A stretch of 64,000 nucleotides of DNA from Candidatus Tepidiaquacellales bacterium UBA2330 (GTDB taxonomy: Bacteria > Bacteroidota > Ignavibacteria > Tepidaquicellales > Tepidaquicellaceae), in contig DDUU01000042.1 in NCBI GenBank assembly GCA_002344965.1, positions 56,426-120,425 of the forward strand. Direction: 5' to 3'. The translations under genes and the position numbers were made by a program. Positions 36,776 through 45,238 of the stretch are shown in pieces. Position 1 is the first letter of the stretch. Every line of letters starts with the position of its first letter. The notes under the pieces are model-generated. The model did not search any database. It had not been told where the DNA came from and saw only the letters and a program-made list of their open reading frames with translations.

Positions 36776-38266
36776 TCATACCTGATTCAGTTTGCTTTTT
36801 CCGAACAGCATTGTGATGTTTGCAATTATAAAAGTAATGACAACTCCAGAAAATGTAAACCATGTAAGATTTAACGCGGGAATTATGTTAAACTTAGGAA
36901 GCACAAATAAAAGCGACAGTGTGACAATTGCAAAAGTATATGAAATTATAGCATCCTTAAGCACAGCTTTCTTACTTACAATTCCCAGAAGAAATACGCC
37001 GAGCAGACCGCCGTATATAAGCGACTGGATCTTTAATGCGAAATCAACAGCAGGATTTGTCTCACTCTGAAACATAAGACCTGTTCCCATAATTACAGCC
37101 GCCCAGAAAAGCGTTGCCAGTTTAGAATACTTTAATTTAACTTCTTCAGATTCAAATATTTTCAGTCCTTCAAACAGATCAAGTATTGTCGTTGATGCAA
37201 GTGAGTTAAATGTCGAAGATAATGTTGACATAGAAGCAGAAAGTAAACCGGCTACAATTAATCCAGCAAGTCCGATGGGAAGACTTTTCACTATAAACAT
37301 CGGAAATATCTCATCAGACTTTGTAAGATTGTGCCCGTCTATTATCATATTTTTGAAATCCATTCCCTCATACAAAGCATACAGCATAATTCCGATCACA
37401 AGAAATATTGTAAACTGAATTATCACTATTACTCCGCTGAATACTACTGCCTTCTGTGAGGACTTAACATCTTTACAAGTAAGAAGTCTCTGTACTATCA
37501 TCTGATCCGTCCCGTGTGAAGCCATTGCAAGAAATGCGCCGCCAATAAAACTTCCGATAAGACTGTAACCTCCGGTAAATGAGAGAAGATTATCGAAATT
37601 AAAAATCTGGAACTTATCGCCCTGCGAAGCAAATGCAGTCACGTCATTCCAGCCGTTTGGCAGAAGATTAAAGATTACTATCATTGATGCTACAGCACCG
37701 AACGTATAAACAAACATCTGTATAACATCAGTCCAGATCACTGCTCTGATACCGCCGATATACGAATAGATCACAGTTATAATCCCTACAATCAGAATAC
37801 ATTCAAGATATCCCAGTCCTGTAATAAACTTGACAGGAATTGCCGTTGTAAATAATCTTACACCGTCGGCGAATATTCTTAATAAAATAAATGTTACCGA
37901 TGCGTATTTCCTCATCGGCTCACCGAATCTTTTTCCGAGGAACTGATACGCCGTATCCATATTTCCTGAATAATATCTTGGTATGAAAATCATAGCAACT
38001 ATTATTCTACCAATCAGAAACCCAAACGCGAGCTGAAGGAAATTCATATTGGAAACGTATGCAAGACCCGGTATGCTGATAAAGGTCAGCGTACTTGTCT
38101 CTGTCGCTACTACTGAGAAACACGCAGCCCACCAGGGTATATTCTTTGATCCCAGGAAATAATCCTTTACTGATGACTGCTTTCCTGAATATATTATTCC
38201 GAATACCGCGACAGCTATTAAATAAAATACTACTATAGCGTAATCTAAAGAAGAAAAATGCTCCAA
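36776..38266 (-). CDS. Sodium:solute symporter (SSS family), TTG start
   Basis: The 496-residue membrane protein has about 13 predicted helices and the SSS pattern: DYAIVVFYLIAVAVFGI, SVKDYFLGSKNIPWWAACFSV, VIYSYIGGIRAVIWTDVIQMF, GTDQMIVQRLLTCKDVKSSQKA and AGLLSASMSTLSSTFNSLAST (sodium-site helix). It imports an organic solute with Na+. The substrate (sugar, sialic acid or amino acid type) cannot be read from sequence. The frame opens only a few codons before TTG at 38264-38266, which is the best start. It lies 40 bp downstream of the MBL hydrolase gene. Confidence 0.92.
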   Translation of the reverse strand: MEHFSSLDYAIVVFYLIAVAVFGIIYSGKQSSVKDYFLGSKNIPWWAACFSVVATETSTLTFISIPGLAYVSNMNFLQLAFGFLIGRIIVAMIFIPRYYSGNMDTAYQFLGKRFGEPMRKYASVTFILLRIFADGVRLFTTAIPVKFITGLGYLECILIVGIITVIYSYIGGIRAVIWTDVIQMFVYTFGAVASMIVIFNLLPNGWNDVTAFASQGDKFQIFNFDNLLSFTGGYSLIGSFIGGAFLAMASHGTDQMIVQRLLTCKDVKSSQKAVVFSGVIVIIQFTIFLVIGIMLYALYEGMDFKNMIIDGHNLTKSDEIFPMFIVKSLPIGLAGLIVAGLLSASMSTLSSTFNSLASTTILDLFEGLKIFESEEVKLKYSKLATLFWAAVIMGTGLMFQSETNPAVDFALKIQSLIYGGLLGVFLLGIVSKKAVLKDAIISYTFAIVTLSLLFVLPKFNIIPALNLTWFTFSGVVITFIIANITMLFGKSKLNQV

Positions 38267-38306
38267 ATAATTCTGTATTATTAATTTAAAAGTAAATCAC
38301 ACATTT

Positions 38307-39155
38307 TTACAGCTCGTAAAATTTTTCCTTAAGAAAATATCCCTTTTCATTCATTCCCGTTTTTCCGCAAAGATTATGCGGGTCGTGTTCAAAAAAAATC
38401 ATTGTTTCATTTTTAGTTAACTCTGCAAGATATTTATTTTTTTCTTCAAGAGTAGTGAGCGGAAAAAGATCATACCCCATTATATACGGAGCGGGTATAT
38501 GACCGGCAGTGGGTATAAGGTCAGCAAGATATAATAAAGAATTAATATCATCGGAAATTTTTACAAGCTGCATGTGATTGGTATGACCGTTTACCGGTAA
38601 AAGAGTTATGTATTCATCAAATTTTTTTTCTCCCTCAATGAGATTTAAGACTTTATGATTTTCAAGGGGCTTGTAATTTTCCGGGAAAAAACTAGCACGG
38701 TCTCTTTCAGTGGGATTTAGCGCCCATTCGTATTGCTTTTTCTGAACATAATATACTGCATTAGGAAATGCAGGAACAGGTTCTTTGCTCTCATTGTATT
38801 CAGTACTGCCGCCGGCATGATCAAAGTGCAGATGAGTCAGTATGACATCAGTAATATCCGATTTATTAAATCCTAAATCTGCTAAACTTTTTTCCAGAGT
38901 GTATTCGGAATAATCTACATCGTAAATCTTATTTACTTTTTCGGAAAGCTTATAACCTATACCCGTATCAATCAGAATTTTTTTTGAACTGCTTACAAGC
39001 AGTAAAGCTCTGGTGCACATATCGATTCTGTTTTGCTCGTCTGAAGGGTTTGTTTTCTGCCATAGATTTTTCGGCACAACTCCAAACATCGCTCCGCCGT
39101 CCAGCTTAAATAATCCGGTCTGAACCGGATATAACTTATATTCGCCTATCTTCAT
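38307..39155 (-). CDS. MBL-fold metallo-hydrolase (AHL-lactonase-like)
   Basis: The 282-residue protein has a full dinuclear metal site: THLHFDHAGG with His108, His110, Asp112 and His113, then NGHTNHM (third His), ADLIPTAGH and FFEHDP. Length and pattern resemble the lactonase/N-acyl-homoserine-lactonase branch of MBL hydrolases, cytoplasmic with no signal peptide. The true substrate is uncertain: lactone, phosphodiester or other ester. It is probably co-transcribed with the downstream SSS symporter (40-bp gap), which may import its substrate. That link is inferred. Confidence 0.87.
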   Translation of the reverse strand: MKIGEYKLYPVQTGLFKLDGGAMFGVVPKNLWQKTNPSDEQNRIDMCTRALLLVSSSKKILIDTGIGYKLSEKVNKIYDVDYSEYTLEKSLADLGFNKSDITDVILTHLHFDHAGGSTEYNESKEPVPAFPNAVYYVQKKQYEWALNPTERDRASFFPENYKPLENHKVLNLIEGEKKFDEYITLLPVNGHTNHMQLVKISDDINSLLYLADLIPTAGHIPAPYIMGYDLFPLTTLEEKNKYLAELTKNETMIFFEHDPHNLCGKTGMNEKGYFLKEKFYEL

Positions 39156-39271
39156 TTACTGAATTAATTTTTGTCATTATAAAGAATATGATTTTAATTT
39201 TATATGTAAAATAAAATTGAGTTTAATTTAAGATATAATGTATTTAACTTGACATCAAAAATAATTATTAA

Positions 39272-40354
39272 ATGAAATCTAAGTTAAAGCTCCTATTCAT
39301 ACTTTTTATATTCACAAATATATTTACTGATTCTTATTCACAGCTTGCATCAACTTATTTCCCCGCAAATCCGGGTTATAAATGGTATTATAAAAATACG
39401 CCTCTCGATTCTTTAAATAATCCCGTAAATTCCGAATCAACTTTCCAGATAGATTCATTCGCAAACAATGTAACTTATAACGGTCTTCTGTCTTCACTGG
39501 TACTTTCAAAATCCGGACTCAGCAGCATAAGTCAAAACGCGCCTTATACTGATTCTTCTTATTTTAATTTTCAGTCAACGAATGCATTTTATTATCTTAA
39601 TCCTCTGAGTTTCATTACCTCGATCCCGATCTTTGATTCAGTTGCATTCATTGCATTTCTCAGATCATTCGAAGGGTGGTACAGTTATTACAGATTCTCG
39701 CAGAATGTAAATACGAATTATACATTATTCTCACGCGATACTACGGTATCATTTGATTCGCTTACATTTCCGCTCAGAATCTCCGCAACCGGAAGGCGTC
39801 TAAATGATCAGACTGTTTCCACTGTGAATGGTAACTATCTCTCGAAAAAATTCATAACTACTTTTACAATAAGTTACGGTCTGCTGCCTCCGCTGATTTA
39901 TATTCCGATCGTAAGTATTCCCGATACAACTTACATCGCTCAAAACGTATGGGTTGTCAAAGACGTTATCCCTTCCGTTAGCGTGGATTTAAATACAATC
40001 GGAATTGATTTCGCATTTACTGTGCCGGGAAGAATACGTGAACTGACGCAGAGCGCTGTCGGTATTTCAGAAGAGTCTAATCTCACCCCCGATGATTTTT
40101 CTCTCAGTCAGAATTATCCGAATCCTTTCAATCCCGTTACAATAATAAATTACCGGCTAAGTAACTCCGGATTTGTTTCTTTAAAAGTTTTTGACATTCT
40201 GGGAAATGAAGTAAAGACTTTAGTAAATGAAAAGCTGAATGCGGGGAAATATTCAGCGGAATTTAACGGGGCTGACCTTCCGAGCGGAGTTTATTTTTAC
40301 AGGCTTTCTTCCGGGGATTTTAATGAAGTGAAGATGATGTCGCTGCTTAAATAA
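39272..40354 (+). CDS. T9SS-secreted protein of unknown function
   Basis: The 360-residue protein has a signal peptide (ending DSYSQ), a beta-rich region of about 240 residues opening STYFPANPGYKWYYKNTPLD, and a T9SS sorting domain (LSQNYPNPFNPVTII ... MMSLLK). The N-terminal module resembles short secreted proteins common in T9SS-bearing bacteria and has no catalytic motif. It stands alone on the plus strand between minus-strand genes. The function is unknown. Confidence 0.82.
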   Translation: MKSKLKLLFILFIFTNIFTDSYSQLASTYFPANPGYKWYYKNTPLDSLNNPVNSESTFQIDSFANNVTYNGLLSSLVLSKSGLSSISQNAPYTDSSYFNFQSTNAFYYLNPLSFITSIPIFDSVAFIAFLRSFEGWYSYYRFSQNVNTNYTLFSRDTTVSFDSLTFPLRISATGRRLNDQTVSTVNGNYLSKKFITTFTISYGLLPPLIYIPIVSIPDTTYIAQNVWVVKDVIPSVSVDLNTIGIDFAFTVPGRIRELTQSAVGISEESNLTPDDFSLSQNYPNPFNPVTIINYRLSNSGFVSLKVFDILGNEVKTLVNEKLNAGKYSAEFNGADLPSGVYFYRLSSGDFNEVKMMSLLK

Positions 40355-40518
40355 TATTTAATAATAAATTTTAAATTTATAATTTTTATTTTCAGTCTGT
40401 ATCTCTTTTTTTACACATTCCGTAAAACTGATGAGACTTGAAATAAGTTTATCTCTCATAGGTTAACCTGCATTTTTTTCCATGTTGCAAATAATTATAT
40501 GTAAAAATTCACTTACTT

Positions 40519-40552
40519 AAAATCCCGCAAAGAATATTTCCTTCTGCGGGAT
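40519..40552 (-). terminator. Hairpin terminator downstream of the metalloprotease gene
   Basis: ATCCCGCA at 40522-40529 pairs perfectly with TGCGGGAT at 40545-40552 (8 bp, 15-nt loop). On the minus strand it is followed by only four T, so termination may be weak. It is closely similar to the terminator at 45176-45211. Confidence 0.7.
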
Positions 40553-40595
40553 AATACATTTATAAAATTACTTGTTTGTATTTTGTAATTTGAAA

Positions 40596-42953
40596 TTACT
40601 TTAAAAGAATCATCTTCCTCACCTGTTCAAATTCTCCTGCTTTTATTTTATAGTAATAAACTCCGCTTGCAAAATCAGAACCGCTGAAAGTTAAGGAATA
40701 CCTGCCGGCTGTTTTGTATTCGTTTACAAGAGTCTTTACTTCCCTTCCGACCATATCATATATTTTTATAGATACCTGAACATCTTTCGGCACATTGAAT
40801 TTTATGTTTGTAGAAGGATTAAATGGATTTGGATAATTAGTTATTGAGAACTTATCAGGTAAAATATTATTTTCTGATACAATTATATCTTCTGTCTCCG
40901 GACCGCATTCCTGATTATATCCGTTTACCAATCCGCGTTCTGATTTTAACGACCTGCTGCCGCGATTGTCTTTTGCAAGTATCTTATAAGAGTAAGTTAA
41001 TAAAGTATATTCGCAATAATCCGGAATCGCAGGTATATTATCATATAATGTAACATTGCTGTCAACATACTGAATAGTTGTCGAACTCACAGTTGTTATA
41101 AGTGAATACACAGGTTCAATATCACATACTGTTGTGTCAGCTCTGTAAATCTCATAAACGGGGGTAATCAGCATTGGTGAAACAGCGGGAGCATCATAAA
41201 AGTCAGGTTCAATATTTGAATCCCATGTTACAACCGGATAAAATTTATTGCTTTCAGGCTCTCCAAAATATTGTTTACCAACTTTTATATTTTTTGGTTT
41301 TGAAGGAGGAAGATCGAAGAGTGCATCTTCGTCATCGTAATAAATTTTTAATGTGATTGCACCATATGAATCCTGACTTTGAAGAACTATTGTTAAGCCA
41401 TTATTAGAAAGATTCTGACAGGAACGTGTCGTAGGATTACTATAAGGACTGAATATTTCATCGTATCCAATATTAAATCCATCTAATCCGTCCCCATGAA
41501 AATCCCCCGTTATGAAATAGTCATTTGAAGCTGATGAGCAAAAGTCGTCAGTGATTAATTGTGCTGACCAACTGGAAGGTGTAAGTTGGTATTTGTTAAA
41601 TTCAGAAACTCCTGAATCCCTGCTTCCGGTAATTTCTGTCATTATTTTAATGCTGCCTAAGTTTGCATCGTTTACCCTCCTTAGAGAATCCCATTTATAT
41701 CTTCCCTCGGAATTAATTAGATCAAAAGGATAAGGTACCCCGCCATTTATACTATTGGAGCAATTTGCAGCAGATTCATGGAAAATAAAAAGTCCTTTTC
41801 CTTCATGACAATAAGGATCTTGCTGATATTTATTAATTTCCCAACATTCATTACTCCCTCGTGAAACTCCATCATACTTAGAAACTTTTTGATGATTACT
41901 TATCCAAAAGTATTCAGCCGGATTTGTATTTGGGATTTTTACTTTTAATTCATCTCCTGTGGATATGAAATCTCTAAGAGTGTAACTTGATGATAAATTA
42001 TTTTCGTCTACGTAAGTTGCTGTATCCCAATTTAACCAGGGAGCAGATCTTTCCATCGGGGTCATGCAGTAAGTTGAATTTCCATGCCCCGGTGTCAGCA
42101 TTCCTAAAATTACATGTCCACCATTTATATTAGGATGAGAGAAGTCCTGTATAAAATGAGCAAACTCGTGTAAAATGACAAGTTGTGTTCTGGTTGTATT
42201 ATATAGGTTTCCAATTCCCCACGCACCTTTGTTAATTGATTTTCCATCCAATGTTACTGAGACACCAGGATTGGTGCTGCCTCCTACCATTGGATTTCCG
42301 TAAAACCAATTATAATCATTCCCCGGAACATATCTGTAATGATAAATTACAAAATCGACAACTCCATCTGATCCATAAGAACCGTTAGCATTATTCCAAT
42401 TATCATAACTGTTAAAGTTTACTCCCTGTGAATCTGCTCGTTGAATTGCAATAGAGTTAAGAGTTCCATATGTTGTATTTTGACCATCATAATAAGTTGC
42501 GGGATTTGGAAGCAATACCTTTACTTCATCTCCAATAAAATCAAAATTTCCCTGTGACATTTGACAAAAATAGTCTGAATAAGTGTATTCACTATATCTT
42601 GACATAAAATTAACTGATGAAGAATGTTCGGAAGTATCAATCATTCGCCCATCTGTATGATATGGATTTTCCGGTTTTGTAGCTTGTGCAGGTGGATCAC
42701 TCGGTACTAAAGGTCTCGGCCAAATATTTTCCTCCGGACCTTCTGTTGCATCGTCAGGAAAAGTAATATATATAATTAATACGCGAAAAAATTGACCTAT
42801 GGTTGGTGTGAATACAGGTACGGTTCCGGATGAAACAGTTGATTCATCGCAAATAATATTATCTGCTAATTGCGCATTTAATTTTTTACTAACAACAATA
42901 AAAGAAAATAAAATAGAGCAACATACGAATATTTTTCTTGATAAATTTTTCAT
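40596..42953 (-). CDS. T9SS-secreted M6-like zinc metalloprotease
   Basis: The 785-residue exported protein has a protease region (about 45-430) containing HEFAH at 262-266, the zinc-binding HExxH, within LVILHEFAHFIQDFSHP. A nearby His273 may be the third ligand, but it sits one residue farther than in the HExxHxxGxxH pattern. A region with fibronectin-like character follows (about 580-690), then a T9SS sorting domain (ITNYPNPFNPSTNI ... RKMILLK). The early RVLIIYITFPDD and CxSxGxFDF-type segment fit the immune-inhibitor-A-like M6 family. An AGGAG site precedes the ATG. Likely an extracellular protease. Confidence 0.82.
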   Translation of the reverse strand: MKNLSRKIFVCCSILFSFIVVSKKLNAQLADNIICDESTVSSGTVPVFTPTIGQFFRVLIIYITFPDDATEGPEENIWPRPLVPSDPPAQATKPENPYHTDGRMIDTSEHSSSVNFMSRYSEYTYSDYFCQMSQGNFDFIGDEVKVLLPNPATYYDGQNTTYGTLNSIAIQRADSQGVNFNSYDNWNNANGSYGSDGVVDFVIYHYRYVPGNDYNWFYGNPMVGGSTNPGVSVTLDGKSINKGAWGIGNLYNTTRTQLVILHEFAHFIQDFSHPNINGGHVILGMLTPGHGNSTYCMTPMERSAPWLNWDTATYVDENNLSSSYTLRDFISTGDELKVKIPNTNPAEYFWISNHQKVSKYDGVSRGSNECWEINKYQQDPYCHEGKGLFIFHESAANCSNSINGGVPYPFDLINSEGRYKWDSLRRVNDANLGSIKIMTEITGSRDSGVSEFNKYQLTPSSWSAQLITDDFCSSASNDYFITGDFHGDGLDGFNIGYDEIFSPYSNPTTRSCQNLSNNGLTIVLQSQDSYGAITLKIYYDDEDALFDLPPSKPKNIKVGKQYFGEPESNKFYPVVTWDSNIEPDFYDAPAVSPMLITPVYEIYRADTTVCDIEPVYSLITTVSSTTIQYVDSNVTLYDNIPAIPDYCEYTLLTYSYKILAKDNRGSRSLKSERGLVNGYNQECGPETEDIIVSENNILPDKFSITNYPNPFNPSTNIKFNVPKDVQVSIKIYDMVGREVKTLVNEYKTAGRYSLTFSGSDFASGVYYYKIKAGEFEQVRKMILLK

Positions 42954-42993
42954 TTTTAATCTCCTTATTATTTAATTATTTTGTTAAAAAATT

Positions 42994-43080
42994 AGAGGGA
43001 AGACCTATTTTACAATAATATGTAAAATTATCTTGTTTTTTTCCTGCCAAGGTAAAGTTCAAGAAGGAGTCTTTCCCTCT
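42994..43080 (-). ncRNA. Candidate structured leader or terminator upstream of the metalloprotease gene
   Basis: AGAGGGAAGAC at 42994-43004 can pair with GTCTTTCCCTCT at 43069-43080 (one bulge). An inner hairpin, ATTTTACA at 43007-43014 with TGTAAAAT at 43021-43028, lies inside. Read on the minus strand the outer stem is followed by a T-run, then by the ribosome binding site and ATG of the metalloprotease gene. It may be an attenuator-like leader, a small RNA, or simply the terminator of the upstream T9SS gene. Confidence 0.4.
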
Positions 43081-43144
43081 TTTTATATTAATGACTCTTA
43101 AATAAATTTAAGGTTTATGGTGCCCTCATCATTATTTCTACCCT

Positions 43145-44791
43145 CTATTTAACTAAAGTAAATTTCTTAATAATATTAACTTCCGGCGAACTTAATTTAT
43201 AAAAGTAAACACCTGACGACAGATCAAATGCATTAAATTTTATTATATAACTTCCGGCGTTTTTAAACTCGTTAAAAAGTAAATCAACACTTCTCCCAAG
43301 CATATCAAAAACTTCAATTTTGTAGTGTCCACTCTTTATCAAATCAAATTTAATTTCAGTTTGTGAATTAAACGGATTTGGATAATTTTGATAAAGGCAG
43401 TAAACTCCCGGAATATTGGTATTTACCTGATAAACTTCTGTCATCGTGGAATATTTTAATAATACTATATCATCACCTGTCTGCTTTGTTGATGTGGTTC
43501 CGCATGCATAAATATTTCCAAGTGTATCAGTTAAAATTACCGCCCCATTTGAAACTGAAAATACAGATGGATGATAAACAAGATGCCATTGCAGTTGTCC
43601 TGAAGGGTTGTATTTTAGAATTAAAATTCTGTTGAAAATGAAATTTGAATCTGTGGATCCTATGACGTAAATATTATTGTCTTTATCTACTGAAAATTTA
43701 GAAGGCTCATCGGTACTGAAAGGAACTAAATTAAACTTTCTTGACCATATCGAGTCACCGCTGATATTGTCGTACTTTATCAGCGCAATTTCTCCTCTGT
43801 TAGTTTGTGTATTTCGACTTCTGGCTGCTACTATAGGATTACCTTCATTGTCTGTTTTCATATCATAAAGGATCTCCTTGAAATTATCAAAATTATTATT
43901 AAAAATTTCATACCAGATTTCTTCACCTGATTGATTAATTTTCATTGTAACGATGTTGTTTCGAGTAGGTAAACCTGGGTTTTCTCCTCCACCAATTATT
44001 AAGTTTTTTTTGGTATCAAAAGCTAAAAGTCCTGCCCCTTCCCTTATCTTGGAACCATAATAGAAGGTATCAAGAGGAACACCCATTGTATCATACTTTA
44101 GTATAGTAATATCAAAAAAATTAATCGAATCTTTAAATGAACCCCCAACTACAAAAATATAGTGTGAGTCATTTAAAATTTGACCGGAACCCGCATAATT
44201 ATCATTTATTCCCAAAAAATTGCGGTACCATTTTAGCGATCCGTATTTATCATATTTCACGACCCCTATATCTGTATTTGAAAATTTGTAAAGTATACCC
44301 GTTATATAGATATTATCATTTTGATCTATTGTAATATCAGTCGCCTCATCCGAGTTATTATTCATTCCATCGAATGTTCTTGCCCAGACTGTATCACCAT
44401 TGGGAGCATATTTAATTAGTAAAAAATCCAATACATTCGTTGTAATACTGGCCGTTCCCATTAAATAAATGAATCCTTCACTGTCAAATAATATTTTTTT
44501 ACCGACGCTTTCATTTACGTTTACTCCTGTCCCCCTCCACGTCCTGCTCCATAAAAGCACACCCGAACTATTGTATTTTAAAAGCAGCGCATCTTTCAGA
44601 GATGAAGTATACTGGACTGAACCGCAAAGGTAAATGTTACCTTCCTTATCGGTTTTCAAATCACTGACAATTTCATTCTCACTACCGCCGGAATTGAATT
44701 GACTTACCCATTCTCTCTGGGGCTGTGAGAAACTGATCTCATTAAGTAAAAGGAAAGTAAAAAAAATTACTATTAGTTTAAGGTAAATCAT
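43145..44791 (-). CDS. T9SS-secreted SBBP beta-propeller protein
   Basis: The 548-residue exported protein (signal ending EISFSQ) has about eight propeller repeats such as GNIYLCGS, GFIYLMGTA, DNIYITGIL, NNIYVIGST and GNIYACGTT, each followed by a KY(N/D)..G..W segment. The T9SS sorting domain is slightly variant (LYQNYPNPFNSQTEI ... KKFTLVK). Architecture matches the gene at 16419-18008, and both begin REWV/KQEWV after the signal, so they are probably paralogues. No catalytic residues are evident. Confidence 0.87.
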   Translation of the reverse strand: MIYLKLIVIFFTFLLLNEISFSQPQREWVSQFNSGGSENEIVSDLKTDKEGNIYLCGSVQYTSSLKDALLLKYNSSGVLLWSRTWRGTGVNVNESVGKKILFDSEGFIYLMGTASITTNVLDFLLIKYAPNGDTVWARTFDGMNNNSDEATDITIDQNDNIYITGILYKFSNTDIGVVKYDKYGSLKWYRNFLGINDNYAGSGQILNDSHYIFVVGGSFKDSINFFDITILKYDTMGVPLDTFYYGSKIREGAGLLAFDTKKNLIIGGGENPGLPTRNNIVTMKINQSGEEIWYEIFNNNFDNFKEILYDMKTDNEGNPIVAARSRNTQTNRGEIALIKYDNISGDSIWSRKFNLVPFSTDEPSKFSVDKDNNIYVIGSTDSNFIFNRILILKYNPSGQLQWHLVYHPSVFSVSNGAVILTDTLGNIYACGTTSTKQTGDDIVLLKYSTMTEVYQVNTNIPGVYCLYQNYPNPFNSQTEIKFDLIKSGHYKIEVFDMLGRSVDLLFNEFKNAGSYIIKFNAFDLSSGVYFYKLSSPEVNIIKKFTLVK

Positions 44792-45238
44792 AATCAGTTT
44801 AGAATAATTTTGAGAGGGTCAAAAATAATTTGAATATTCATTTTTCTATATCGCTTCCATAGTGCCTTTATCCTTAAAGGTTCTATAATATAAAATAAAT
44901 TTAAGAATAGAATTAAATAAAGTTTTTTCATATTAGCTTCACTAAAAGTTTTTCATATTTATATTTAAGATATTTTCGTTTAGGGCGGGAATATCTTTTT
45001 TGGATTTGCATATAATTATGAAAAAAAAAAAAAAAAATCAAGTTAATTTTTTTAAATTATCTATTCGGGGAGATTGAAAGATCCTGCAAGCGCTGCGGAG
45101 AAATTTTTCTGCGGTACATATTCATAGACTGGTAATGTACGTGCGGAAATCGCTGCTGTGTGCGGAAGTTACATTAAAAAAAATCCCGCAATGAATTTGA
45201 TCTCTGCGGAATATTATTTAAAATTTTTAAATTTGAAA
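44792..45238. other. Non-coding region with a 17-A homopolymer
   Basis: These roughly 450 bp separate the SBBP gene from the metallophosphoesterase gene. They contain a 17-base A run at 45021-45037 and, at 45085-45170, a patch locally richer in G+C with several CTGCGG/TGCGG words. A terminator lies at the end. No gene is supported. The homopolymer makes local sequencing errors possible. Confidence 0.5.
45176..45211 (-). terminator. Rho-independent terminator of the GH19-patatin-GMC-phosphoesterase operon
   Basis: TCCCGCA at 45184-45190 pairs with TGCGGAA at 45205-45211 (7 bp with one G-U). On the minus strand eight T follow (A-run 45176-45183). It lies 28 bp beyond the stop of the metallophosphoesterase gene and so closes the operon. 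Confidence 0.82.

Noticed and set aside
40596..42953. Confident assignment of the third zinc ligand of the metalloprotease.
   Set aside because: His273 is one residue off the expected spacing after HEFAH, so the ligand is left open.
45018..45077. A short ATG-poly-A frame in the 44.8-45.2 kb spacer.
   Set aside because: It is built on a 17-A homopolymer and stops after 19 codons.
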